Program-made: the position numbers and the translations under genes
Assembly (NCBI GenBank): GCA_021823365.1
Contig: JAKAOD010000021.1
Coordinates: 1 to 14,141 of the forward strand
DNA length: 14,141 nucleotides
Origin: Actinomycetes bacterium
Lineage (GTDB): Bacteria; Actinomycetota; Acidimicrobiia; Acidimicrobiales; Bog-793
Direction of reading: 5' to 3'
Shown here: piece by piece, positions 6,865 through 13,715 of the stretch
How the letters are laid out: each line of letters opens with the position of its first letter
Position numbering within the stretch: the first letter of the stretch is position 1
The notes under the pieces: generated by a model
The model's database searches: none
The model's input: the letters and a program-made list of their open reading frames with translations, nothing else
Told to the model about the DNA's origin: nothing

Positions 6865-7376
6865 GTGAGGACGTGGGAACTCCGCACGACGGTCCCCTCG
6901 AGGCTCTCGCCGCGGCGATCGCCGCCCAGACCGACGCGCTCGGCCACCTCCGCTTCAAGTTCGAGGTGCAGCAGATGATGCTCGCCGGCGGGGGCAACAC
7001 CTGGGTGAACGAGACGACCCGAGAGCTCGAGGCGGCGATCGGCGCCGTCCAGGAGAGCGACGTCGCCTTCCGGGCCGCGCTGTCGGCCGCCGCGTCGGAG
7101 CTCGGCCTCTCGCCCGAGTCGACGTTGCGCGAGATCGCCGCCGCGGCGAGCGAGCCTTGGAACTACATCTTCCGCCAGGGACGCGAGGAGCTGAAGCGTG
7201 CCGTCGAGCGCGTCAACGTGCTCTGCGGCGAGAACCGGAAGCTCCTCGCGCGCGGCTACCTCGCCACCTCGGCCGCGCTCTCGCTGCTCGGGGTCGCCAG
7301 CACGACCTCCTACGACGCCACCGGCGCGCCGGTGAGCTCGGCGAAGAGCGCCAACATCCTCAACACGAAGGCCTGA
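6861..7376 (+). CDS. flgN: FlgN-like flagellar export chaperone
   Basis: A 171-residue, mostly helical, soluble protein. FlgN proteins are poorly conserved. The call rests on the length, the all-helical composition, the tail with ENRKLLARGYLATSAALSLL followed by YDATGAP (FlgN ends commonly have N..LL......... then a Y...G motif), and the position directly before flgK and flgL, whose products FlgN escorts to the export apparatus in the cytoplasm. I chose the ATG at 6861 because GGAGGT (6845-6850) lies 10 nt upstream; a GTG at 6816 in the same frame would add 15 residues without a good ribosome site. The stop is 4 nt before flgK. A sigma-28-like element overlaps the start, so part of the transcription of this group may begin there. 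Confidence 0.8.
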   Translation: MSEDVGTPHDGPLEALAAAIAAQTDALGHLRFKFEVQQMMLAGGGNTWVNETTRELEAAIGAVQESDVAFRAALSAAASELGLSPESTLREIAAAASEPWNYIFRQGREELKRAVERVNVLCGENRKLLARGYLATSAALSLLGVASTTSYDATGAPVSSAKSANILNTKA

Positions 7377-7380
7377 TGCC

Positions 7381-8916
7381 GTGGATCCCGGGCTGAGCAT
7401 CGCCGCGTCGGGGCTCCAGGCCTCGATGACCCAGATCGACGTCGCGACGGAGAACATCGCCAACGCCCAGACGCCCGGCTACATCGCCGAGAGCGCCCAG
7501 CTGGCGGAGGTCCCCGGCGGCGGGACGCTCGGCGTCGGCGCCGGCGTGCAGGTCACCACGGTCGCGCAGCTCACCGACGCGATGCTCTCGGCGAACAACC
7601 TCCAGGCGCAGGGCGCCGTCTCCTCTGCCGGTGCCCTCCAGCAGGTTCTGACCGGGATCGAGAACGTCTTCCCGCTCGGTCAGTCGTCGACCTCGTCGTC
7701 CGCGACGACGTCGACGAGCTCGAGCATCGCCGGGCAGCTCTCGAGCTTCTGGTCCGCCTGGGACGCGATCACGCAGGATCCCTCGGCCCTGGCGCCGCGT
7801 ACGCAGGTGGTCGACATGGCCCAGGGCCTCGTGACCAGCCTCAGCGAGGCGTCGACCCAGCTCACCCAGCTCCAGCAGAACACGTCGAGCCAGATCGGCA
7901 CGGACGTCGCGCAGGCGAACACGCTCCTGTCCCAAGCCGCGTCCCTCAACGGCTCGATCATCGAGTCCTCCGGCGGAGGCGCGAGCCCGAACCAGCTCGA
8001 GGACCAGCTGAGCAACGTCGTCTCCCAGCTCGCATCGCTCGCCGGCGTGAACGTCACGATGCAGCAGAACGGCACGGCACAGGTCTCGATCGGCGGGATC
8101 ACCGTCGTGCAGGGGAGCCAGGCCGACACGCTCTCGACCGACCCGCCGCAGGGCTACACCCCGCCGGCCGGCCAGCCGACCCCCTGGACGACCGTCTTCG
8201 CCTACCCCTCGGCCGCCGCGGCGTCCTCACAGGCGGCAGACGGCGTCGCCGCTCCCGTCACGGGAGGAGCGCTCGCCGGGCTGCTGCAGGGGGTGAACGT
8301 CTCGATCCCGCAGTACGAGCAGCAGCTGAACGGCGTCGCCAACGACCTCGCGAACACCGTCAACACCCAGCTCGCCCAAGGCTACGACGCCGCGGGGACG
8401 TCGGGGGCGGCGAACCCGCTGTTCGAGCAGGGCAGCTCGACGGCCGGCTACTCGACGACGAGCCCGCCGACCTACACCGCCTCGGGGATCAGCCTGAACG
8501 CCAGCGTCGTCGCCGACCCGACGCTGATCGCGGCCGCCTCGGGCCAGACGACCGCATCGGTGAGCTATGCCAACGACGGCGGGAACGCGCAGTCGATGGC
8601 CGAGCTCGGCACGCCGTCCGACGTCGCACGCCTCTCCACGACCGTCTACGGCAGCTCGAGCGCGCTGTCGAGCCCGGACCAGGCGTACCAGACCCTCGTC
8701 GAGGGGATCGGCTCCCTCGTCCAGAACGCCAACGCCGCGGTCTCGTCCCAGACGGCCGTCGCCAACCAGGCGCAGCAGGCGCTGCAGGCCGTCTCGGGGG
8801 TCAACCAGGACACCCAGCTCACCGACCTCATGCAGTACCAGGCGAACTACCAGGCGTCCGCGAAGGTCGTGAGCGTCATCGACTCGACGATCCAGTCGCT
8901 CCTGGCAGCGGTGTAG
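7381..8916 (+). CDS. flgK: Flagellar hook-filament junction protein FlgK (HAP1)
   Basis: A 511-residue secreted rod/hook-family protein that joins hook and filament. The N-terminus LSIAASGLQASMTQIDVATENIANAQTPGY is split by the family pattern: a helical start, then the NIAN-TPGY signature. The C-terminus has GVNQDTQLTDLMQYQANYQASAKV and a final helix ending LLAAV, also typical, so both coiled-coil arms are complete. In between, residues ~100-117 are a Ser/Thr-only-like stretch and the centre is Ser/Ala/Gly/Thr-rich, as expected of surface domains. Cysteine is absent, as usual for axial proteins. The start is a GTG with GAAGG 9 nt upstream, overlapping the flgN end region. It is followed after 8 nt by flgL, so the two are cotranscribed. 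Confidence 0.95.
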   Translation: MDPGLSIAASGLQASMTQIDVATENIANAQTPGYIAESAQLAEVPGGGTLGVGAGVQVTTVAQLTDAMLSANNLQAQGAVSSAGALQQVLTGIENVFPLGQSSTSSSATTSTSSSIAGQLSSFWSAWDAITQDPSALAPRTQVVDMAQGLVTSLSEASTQLTQLQQNTSSQIGTDVAQANTLLSQAASLNGSIIESSGGGASPNQLEDQLSNVVSQLASLAGVNVTMQQNGTAQVSIGGITVVQGSQADTLSTDPPQGYTPPAGQPTPWTTVFAYPSAAAASSQAADGVAAPVTGGALAGLLQGVNVSIPQYEQQLNGVANDLANTVNTQLAQGYDAAGTSGAANPLFEQGSSTAGYSTTSPPTYTASGISLNASVVADPTLIAAASGQTTASVSYANDGGNAQSMAELGTPSDVARLSTTVYGSSSALSSPDQAYQTLVEGIGSLVQNANAAVSSQTAVANQAQQALQAVSGVNQDTQLTDLMQYQANYQASAKVVSVIDSTIQSLLAAV

Positions 8917-8924
8917 GTGGCGCG

Positions 8925-9950
8925 ATGACCTCCATCACCTCGGCGACGCCGATCATGGTCACGCCGAACGTCCTCGCGACGACGATGGTCAACGGGTTGA
9001 CGACGGACCAGACCGCCATGGCGACGCTGGAGGAGCAGATCTCGACCGGCGACGCGATCAACGTCCCCTCGGACAACCCCGCCGGAGCGGCAAACCTCCT
9101 CCAGCTCCAGGGGGCGGTGACGCGGGCCGGCCAGTACTCCTCGAACGCCCAGGACGGCGTCGGCTGGCTCTCGCTCGGCAACGCGACGGTGAGCTCCGTG
9201 CTCGACGTCGTGCAGAGCATCAAGAGCGTCATCGAGGGCGTGAGCGGCTCGTCGCTGATGGGCGAGCCGGCGACGGTCACCTCCACCGCCGACCAGGTGC
9301 GAAGCGCCCTCAACCAGCTCATGAACCTCGCGAACACGACCGAGGAAGGCGGCCAGCCGATCTTCGCCGGCACGGGCAACGCGACCGCCGCCTACGACGC
9401 CAACGGCAGCTACCTCGGCAACGGCGTCGCGCCGACGAGGACGGTCGCCCCCGGGACACAGGTCGCCGTCGCGGTGACCGGGCCGCAGGTGTTCGGCCCC
9501 GGCACGCCCGGTGCCAGCGACTCCTTCGGCGGCGTGACGACCTCGCTGCTCTCCGGCGCCGGCACGACGACGGACGGACCGAACGTCGGGGTCCTGCAGA
9601 CGCTCGCCAACGACCTCAACACGGCGTCGCAAGACCTCACGGCAGGCAACCGCTCCGGCGCCTCGGCGGCGCTCGCCCAGGTGACCGGCACCGATCTCCA
9701 GAACCTGAGCACCGCGCTCAACCGCGTCGAGACCGCGGCCGGCGTGCTCGGCGCCAACCAGCAGGCGGTCCAGGGGTTCTCCACGCAGGCGACCAACTCC
9801 GTCGCCTCCCTCCAGCAAGAGCTCGGTTCGGTGCAGGACACGAACATGGCCCAGGCGCTCACGAACCTCCAGCTCCAGCAGACCGCCTTCCAGGAGGCGC
9901 TCTACGCGACCTCCCAGCTGTCGAGCGACTCGCTTGCGAAGTACCTCTGA
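8925..9950 (+). CDS. flgL: Flagellar hook-filament junction protein FlgL (HAP3)
   Basis: A 341-residue flagellin-like junction protein that sits between FlgK and the filament. The N-terminal arm carries LEEQISTGDAINVPSDNP (family pattern L..Q.STG..I..PSD.P). A following coiled region is typical, and the middle contains QPIFAGTGN, matching the FlgL G.P.F.G motif. The C-terminal arm (VQDTNMAQALTNLQLQQTAFQ, shortened here) corresponds to the flagellin-like D.A.....L...Q...Q pattern. It has no cysteine. The ATG is preceded by AGGTGG with 4 nt spacing, overlapping the flgK stop region. fliW starts 24 nt downstream. Confidence 0.94.
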   Translation: MTSITSATPIMVTPNVLATTMVNGLTTDQTAMATLEEQISTGDAINVPSDNPAGAANLLQLQGAVTRAGQYSSNAQDGVGWLSLGNATVSSVLDVVQSIKSVIEGVSGSSLMGEPATVTSTADQVRSALNQLMNLANTTEEGGQPIFAGTGNATAAYDANGSYLGNGVAPTRTVAPGTQVAVAVTGPQVFGPGTPGASDSFGGVTTSLLSGAGTTTDGPNVGVLQTLANDLNTASQDLTAGNRSGASAALAQVTGTDLQNLSTALNRVETAAGVLGANQQAVQGFSTQATNSVASLQQELGSVQDTNMAQALTNLQLQQTAFQEALYATSQLSSDSLAKYL

Positions 9951-9974
9951 ATCCCGACTGCACAGGACGACGCC

Positions 9975-10445
9975 ATGACCGACGTGCTCACCGCTCCCAG
10001 GGCAGCCGACGGCGACATCGCCGGGGCGCGCAAGCTCCTGCTCGCCCACCCGATGATCGGCTTCCCGAAGAGCTCACGCTTCGCCCTCCGGTCGCTCGGG
10101 GACGCCTACGAGCCGTTCGAGTCGCTGACCTCGCTCGACGAGGAAGGGGTCGGCTTCATCGTCGTCCCCCCCGGCGCGCTGTTCGACGACTACGTCGTCG
10201 AGATCCCCGAGGACGACGTCGCGCGTCTCGGGCTTCGCTCCAGCGAGGACGTCGAGGTGCTCGCGCTCGTGACGCGCCGTGCCGGCACGTCGCCGACCGT
10301 CAACCTGATGGGGCCGATCGTCGTGAACCGCCGGACGGACCAGGCCGCGCAGCTCGTGCTGCAGGACTCGCCGTACGGCGTCTCGGTGCCCGTCGACGCA
10401 CGGTCGTCGTGCGCGGGCGACGAGCCCAGCACGACGGCTCTCTGA
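9975..10445 (+). CDS. fliW: Flagellar assembly factor FliW
   Basis: A 156-residue cytoplasmic protein. FliW binds flagellin and, when free, binds CsrA and relieves its block on flagellin mRNA translation. Family landmarks are in order: MIGFPKSSRFAL at residues 27-38 (pattern G.PGF...R..L), then VGFIVVPPGALFDDYVVEIP at 59-78, VEVLALVTR at 93-101, and TVNLMGPIVVNRRTDQAAQL at 108-127, followed by LQDSPY. An N-terminal extension of ~18 residues and a short C-terminal tail lie outside the core. The start ATG has AGGA 7 nt upstream. It follows flgL as in Bacillus (flgN-flgK-flgL-yviE-fliW-csrA), but the csrA homologue here lies further right on the other strand. The flagellin gene is not in the window. 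Confidence 0.92.
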   Translation: MTDVLTAPRAADGDIAGARKLLLAHPMIGFPKSSRFALRSLGDAYEPFESLTSLDEEGVGFIVVPPGALFDDYVVEIPEDDVARLGLRSSEDVEVLALVTRRAGTSPTVNLMGPIVVNRRTDQAAQLVLQDSPYGVSVPVDARSSCAGDEPSTTAL

Positions 10446-10539
10446 GCGCGCCGCGACAGCACCGCGACCGCCGCCGCGTCCGGCGGGGCCCGGTCCACCT
10501 GGTGACGCCCGCGTGCCGGCGACGCGCGACGTCCGCCCG

Positions 10540-10553
10540 CCGCCGGGTGGCGG
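10540..10553 (+). terminator. Possible terminator hairpin after fliW
   Basis: CCGCC (10540-10544) and GGCGG (10549-10553) form a 5-bp GC stem with loop GGGT, extendable by a G-T pair, followed by TTCAAT. The T-run is too short for a strong intrinsic terminator. It lies in the 164-bp gap 10446-10609, which otherwise shows only a TAGCAT (10568-10573) that could be a -10 element for the next gene, without a convincing -35. Confidence 0.3.
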
Positions 10554-10609
10554 TTCAATGGTGCGCGTAGCATCCGGGTGCCAGGTGTTCCCCGGGCTGC
10601 GGAGACGCG

Positions 10610-11479
10610 ATGGACGCGCTCTACGTCGTGCTTGCCGTCGGCGTTGCCGCCGCGCTCGCGATCGGGTCCAGGAGCTGGTCGAGGCGTGACCGCTCCGTCG
10701 AGCGGTACGAGCACGCCCTCGAGACCCTGGCCGAGGTGACGCAACGCCCGCATTCCGATCCGAAGGCGCCTGCGGAGCCGACCGGTCGCGAAGGCGACGG
10801 CTCCGGAGGGCACGGCGAGCGCCGCCTCGTCTTCGACGCGCTCGGTGACGACCGCGCAGGCGGCCCCACGATGCCCGACCGCCCTCGCCCGCGCCTCGGG
10901 CCCGGGTCACGGCTCGGCGCGCGCCCGGCGCGGCGGCCCACCGCACTCGGCGGCCTCGTCGGCCTCCTGCTGCTCGGGTCGCTCGCGTTCCTCGTGGTGA
11001 CGCTCGTGGCCGCCCCGCGGAAGGCGGCGCCACACGCGGCGTCCCGTCGGGCTGCGACCCAGAGCCGGCCGGGGGGTACGGCGACGCGATCCGGGCGGGT
11101 CCACGCAACCGGCAAGCCGACCTCGACGGCCGCCCGGTCGGATCGCTCGGGTCCCAGGTCGGCGTCGTCGAGGCCCGCCACCACGGCGGCATCGCCGACC
11201 AGCGCCACCGCGCCGCCGGGCGCGCGCGCGGTGATCACGGCGCTCGAGCCGGCGAGCGGCACGCCCGGGAGCTCGATCACGATCGTCGGCTCGCGCCTGT
11301 TCAGCGCGAACGGGCGGATCCTCGTCACCTTCGACGGGCGTGCGACCGGGACGCGCTGCCCGACCGAGGAGCGTTGCATCGCGGCGGTGCCACCTCCACC
11401 CGGGGGGTCGGCAACGGCGTCGGTCGAGGTGGTGACGCAGACCGGGCCCTCGAACGCCCTCGCGTTCACCTACCGCTGA
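10610..11479 (+). CDS. Two-pass membrane protein with C-terminal IPT/TIG domain
   Basis: A 289-residue protein that I do not recognise as a named family. It has an N-terminal helix (ALYVVLAVGVAAALAIG, ~3-19), a charged stretch (~20-110) with a short coiled-coil-like segment (VERYEHALETLAEV) and Pro/Gly/Arg-rich disorder. A second helix follows at ~111-134 (LVGLLLLGSLAFLVVTLVA), then a long Ser/Thr/Ala/Pro/Arg-rich linker. The last ~82 residues match the IPT/TIG Ig-like fold: ITALEPASGTPGSSITIVGS, then ILVTFDGRATG, VPPPPGG and TGPSNALAFTY. C250 and C256 might form a disulphide. With two helices, the IPT domain and the N-terminus would face the same, probably external, side. The start has GGAG 5 nt upstream. 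The gene sits between fliW and csrA and overlaps the 3' end of the opposing csrA by 10 bp. A role in surface or flagellar function is inference. Confidence 0.75.
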   Translation: MDALYVVLAVGVAAALAIGSRSWSRRDRSVERYEHALETLAEVTQRPHSDPKAPAEPTGREGDGSGGHGERRLVFDALGDDRAGGPTMPDRPRPRLGPGSRLGARPARRPTALGGLVGLLLLGSLAFLVVTLVAAPRKAAPHAASRRAATQSRPGGTATRSGRVHATGKPTSTAARSDRSGPRSASSRPATTAASPTSATAPPGARAVITALEPASGTPGSSITIVGSRLFSANGRILVTFDGRATGTRCPTEERCIAAVPPPPGGSATASVEVVTQTGPSNALAFTYR

Positions 11480-12045
11480 CGGTCGGCCGGGGGCTTCGCG
11501 AGGGCGGCGATGTCGGACGGGGACCAGGCCGCCGCCGCCTCGTTGGCCCGTTGCATCGCCAGCCAGACCTCGCCCCGGTAGACGCGGACGTCGTTCGGAG
11601 CAAGGATGCCGAACTTCGCCTCCGACGCGGAGACCGAGTAGATCGAGATCCCGACTCGGCCGGCCACGTCGGCGACGCCGGCCGACAGCATGACGCGACC
11701 CTCGTTGACGTCCTGGACCAGGAGGTCGACCCCGGGCAGGACGACGTGGCCACCGACCTTCTTGGTCAGCAGGAGGACGGGAGCGGCGTCGCCGTCACCG
11801 TCCTCGGGCGAGACGTCGATCTCGACCAAGTCCGTGGCGCCGTCCCGGCGGATGCTCGCGGGGGAGCGGATGCCGAGAGAGACGCCGCCAGGTCCGGCGG
11901 CGGCCGCCGAGAGGACGACGGGGAGCGGGATGGACGGTGCGGCGAAGGACAGCCACGCCCGGTGTTGCCCAACCTCGACGAGGGTGACGACAAGACCCCC
12001 CTCGAAGACGATGGACTCGCGGGCACGCCTGCGGAGCACCAGCAC
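11470..12045 (-). CDS. csrA: CsrA-family translational regulator, internally duplicated
   Basis: A 191-residue protein, about 2.5 times the usual CsrA length (60-75). Residues 1-36 match CsrA beta 1-3 (MLVLRRRARESIVF, VVTLVEV, RAWLSF), with R6/R7 of the RNA-binding surface. A second copy starts at about residue 90 (VLLLTKKVGGHVVL, LLVQDV, RVMLSA). It ends FGILAPNDVRVYRGEVW (145-161), the canonical LGI.AP....R.E. motif, with R157 at the position of RNA-contacting R44. Residues 31-62 and 119-150 align without gaps (both WLS/MLS, later GI..P), so the halves are one ancient tandem duplication. The tail QRANEAAAAWSPSDIAALA resembles the Bacillus CsrA extension needed for FliW control. The GTG start is firm: AGGAGG lies about 8 nt upstream. 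CsrA blocks ribosome access on target mRNAs such as flagellin; FliW, encoded nearby, antagonises it. Activity here is inferred. Confidence 0.78.
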   Translation of the reverse strand: MLVLRRRARESIVFEGGLVVTLVEVGQHRAWLSFAAPSIPLPVVLSAAAAGPGGVSLGIRSPASIRRDGATDLVEIDVSPEDGDGDAAPVLLLTKKVGGHVVLPGVDLLVQDVNEGRVMLSAGVADVAGRVGISIYSVSASEAKFGILAPNDVRVYRGEVWLAMQRANEAAAAWSPSDIAALAKPPADRQR

Positions 12046-12084
12046 GCGCCGTCCCTCCTGGATTGCCGCCGGCGGTCGCGCCGA

Positions 12085-12090
12085 ATCCTA
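12085..12090 (-). promoter_or_regulatory. Possible -10 element for csrA
   Basis: On the minus strand TAGGAT (TAnnnT type) lies about 40 nt before the csrA GTG, inside the 150-bp gap 12046-12195. The overlapping GCGGATAG (12095-12088) is also one base from GCCGATAG, but no TAAA-like -35 stands at the right distance. This is a weak assignment. Confidence 0.25.
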
Positions 12091-12120
12091 TCCGCGTGAC
12101 ACGGCCCGGCCCCGGACCCT

Positions 12121-12174
12121 CCGCGCGCCGGCGGCCTGAGGGACGCGCGGAGTGACCGCTCGACCGGGGAGCGG
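12121..12174 (-). terminator. Two GC hairpins after the flhA-flhF operon
   Basis: CCGCTC/GAGCGG (12156-12161 and 12169-12174, loop 7 nt) and CCGCGCG/CGCGCGG (12121-12127 and 12144-12150, loop 16 nt) stand in tandem, starting about 21 nt beyond the stop of the 97-residue gene. Neither is followed by a T-tract on the minus strand. They may act together as a GC-type terminator before csrA, or be incidental in GC-rich DNA. Confidence 0.35.
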
Positions 12175-12195
12175 CCTGCTTGGGCCTCGGCTCGC

Positions 12196-12489
12196 TCAGG
12201 CGGCGCCGGCGGGCGGCGAGGAGCCTTCGCGGTCGCGCCAGAACGACCGGCGTGCCTCGATCGCCTGGGCGACGCGCCGCTCGATCTCACGCTGGCGCGC
12301 GTCGCGGGCGTAGGTGTCTATCGTCCGCTCGACGATGGCGCCGACGGCCCCGCAGACGACGAGCGCGAGCCCGACGCGCACGAGCGCCGCGGCGAGCGAG
12401 ATCCCGCCGGAGAACGCCTGGGCGAGCGACGGCAGCGAGACGACGACTGCCGCGACCACCACGAGCTCAAACCGCTTCACCGCTGGCAT
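12196..12489 (-). CDS. Small two-helix membrane protein, unknown function
   Basis: A 97-residue protein of no family that I recognise. It has two hydrophobic segments, ~7-25 (FELVVVAAVVVSLPSLAQA) and ~30-53 (ISLAAALVRVGLALVVCGAV), then a highly charged cytoplasmic-type helix (residues ~55-90, rich in Arg, Glu and Ala) that could be a coiled coil, and a Pro/Ala tail. The first segment ends in SLAQA, like a signal peptide site, but a membrane anchor is equally possible. I chose the ATG at 12489 because GAAGGAGAGGAG lies about 9 nt upstream; a longer open frame to 12867 merely shadows the preceding gene. It overlaps that FlhF-like gene by 13 nt and so is probably translationally coupled. It occupies the place where flhG often follows flhF, but shows no ParA/MinD-type motifs. 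Confidence 0.68.
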   Translation of the reverse strand: MPAVKRFELVVVAAVVVSLPSLAQAFSGGISLAAALVRVGLALVVCGAVGAIVERTIDTYARDARQREIERRVAQAIEARRSFWRDREGSSPPAGAA

Positions 12490-13715
12490 CGAACCGCGCT
12501 CCTCTCCTTCTGGTGCTCCTGGACGCTTCCCCGCCTGCCGGCCTCGACCGGCGGTGCGAGCACGTCGTCGACCACGTCGGCCCAGGCCTCGACGCCTGCC
12601 ACGAGGCGACCGAGCCGGGCGATCGGCACGCCGACCCGACAGGCGGCGACCGGGGTCACCGTCTGGTCGAGGTCCACGAGCACGATGGCGTCGACGCCGC
12701 CGAGTGCCGCGACGCGGCGCGCGATGTCCTCCGGCTTCGCCGTGGCGCTGACGATCGCCCAGGTCGCCGTCGGCTTGAGCGCCCGCAGCATGCGCCGCGT
12801 CCACTGCGGCGACGCGGGGGCGCCCCCGCAGGCCACGGCGACGGCGCAGGCAGCGTCCCGCCGCCACCCCGGCGCGAGGGCGCGTGCGCGCCCGGGATCA
12901 GTGGCGAGGAGGTGATCCGGCACGGCGAATGCCGGTGGCTCGGGCGCCGCCAGCGCGAGCTCTGTGTCTTCGAGGGCCATCTGCTCGGCGAGCGAGCCGG
13001 CGACGGCCAGGGCCTGCCCGAGCTCGCCGACGACGGCGACGAGCGAGCCGGGTCCGGCCGGAAGCGGGGGTGGCGCCGGCAGTGCGGCGAAGGCCGCCTC
13101 GAGGGCGGAGCGTCCCTCACCGGGGAAGTCCCGGCGGGCGAGGAGCTCGACGGGATAGCCGACGTCCGCGAGCCGCTCCGCAAGCGTCTCCCGCAAAGAC
13201 GCATCGCCGGCCGGGAGCCGCCCGGCCGGCGGAGGCGGTGCCGCCGTCGCCGCTCCGACGGTCCCGGCTCGGGCGCCCTCGGCCTCTGGCAGCGAGAGGT
13301 CGACGAGCGGCACGTCGAGACGGCTCGGGTCGTCGCCGAGGGAGCTCGCGACTCCGGACAGGACGTCGTCGAAGCTCGGCCGCGGGGAGGAGTCGAGGTC
13401 GAGCAGGTCTTCCGTCGACTCGACGAGCCGATCGAGGGCACCGGCCGTCGTCGTCGGTGAGCCCGCCGGGACGGCGCTCGCCGGCTGCGCCGCCTCCTCG
13501 GGCGCGGTCGCCGCCCGGCGCCCGTCGACCGGCTCTGCATCCTCCGACGGCTGCACCTCGATGCGGTAGTGGAGCTTGGCGAAGAACCCGAAGACGCCGC
13601 CCTTGCGCACGCACGTCGGCTCGCTGATGCGCACCGATGTCCCGTGCCGGCTCCACGCCTCGATCAGCAGGCGTTCCGGGTCGGGCCCCTCATACACCAA
13701 CGGACTCGTTGACAC
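12477..13715 (-). CDS. flhF: FlhF-like protein with a degenerate GTPase domain
   Basis: A 412-residue protein directly downstream of flhA, overlapping it by 26 nt. The N-terminus (VYEGPDPERLLIEAWSRHG, then RKGGVFGFFAKLHYRIEV at ~38-54) resembles the FlhF B domain. A long acidic, Pro/Ala-rich linker (~55-220) follows. The C-terminal part has the layout of an SRP-type G domain: a G1-like strand VAVVGELGQALAVAG (226-240), an ATW..VSATAKPED strand-helix, then VLVDLDQTVTP (346-355), CRVGVPIARLG and ..GVEAWADVVDDVL, corresponding to the TKLDE and GQRVPEDL region of FlhF. However, G230-E-L-G-Q-A-L lacks the Lys and Thr/Ser of GxxGxGKT, and no DTAGR is seen. GTP hydrolysis is therefore unlikely, although FlhF normally uses it to place flagella. 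The GTG start has only a weak GGGGTGG ahead; a GTG at 13697 is an alternative. Confidence 0.72.
   Translation of the reverse strand: MSTSPLVYEGPDPERLLIEAWSRHGTSVRISEPTCVRKGGVFGFFAKLHYRIEVQPSEDAEPVDGRRAATAPEEAAQPASAVPAGSPTTTAGALDRLVESTEDLLDLDSSPRPSFDDVLSGVASSLGDDPSRLDVPLVDLSLPEAEGARAGTVGAATAAPPPPAGRLPAGDASLRETLAERLADVGYPVELLARRDFPGEGRSALEAAFAALPAPPPLPAGPGSLVAVVGELGQALAVAGSLAEQMALEDTELALAAPEPPAFAVPDHLLATDPGRARALAPGWRRDAACAVAVACGGAPASPQWTRRMLRALKPTATWAIVSATAKPEDIARRVAALGGVDAIVLVDLDQTVTPVAACRVGVPIARLGRLVAGVEAWADVVDDVLAPPVEAGRRGSVQEHQKERSAVRCQR

Noticed and set aside
9961..9967. CACAGGA at the fliW ribosome site as a CsrA target
   Set aside because: It only partly matches the CARGGA-type consensus and is not in an obvious hairpin loop, so it cannot be separated from an ordinary AGGA ribosome site.
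10555..10573. Promoter for the IPT/TIG gene (TCAA and TAGCAT)
   Set aside because: Only a -10-like hexamer is present; no -35 or sigma-28 partner at proper spacing.
12490..12867. Upstream extension of the 97-residue protein frame
   Set aside because: It overlaps the FlhF-like gene and is Arg/Gly-rich; the ATG at 12489 has a strong ribosome site.
12180..13460. Long plus-strand open frame opposite the FlhF-like gene
   Set aside because: Arg-rich composition without any motif; the minus-strand gene has FlhF features and follows flhA.
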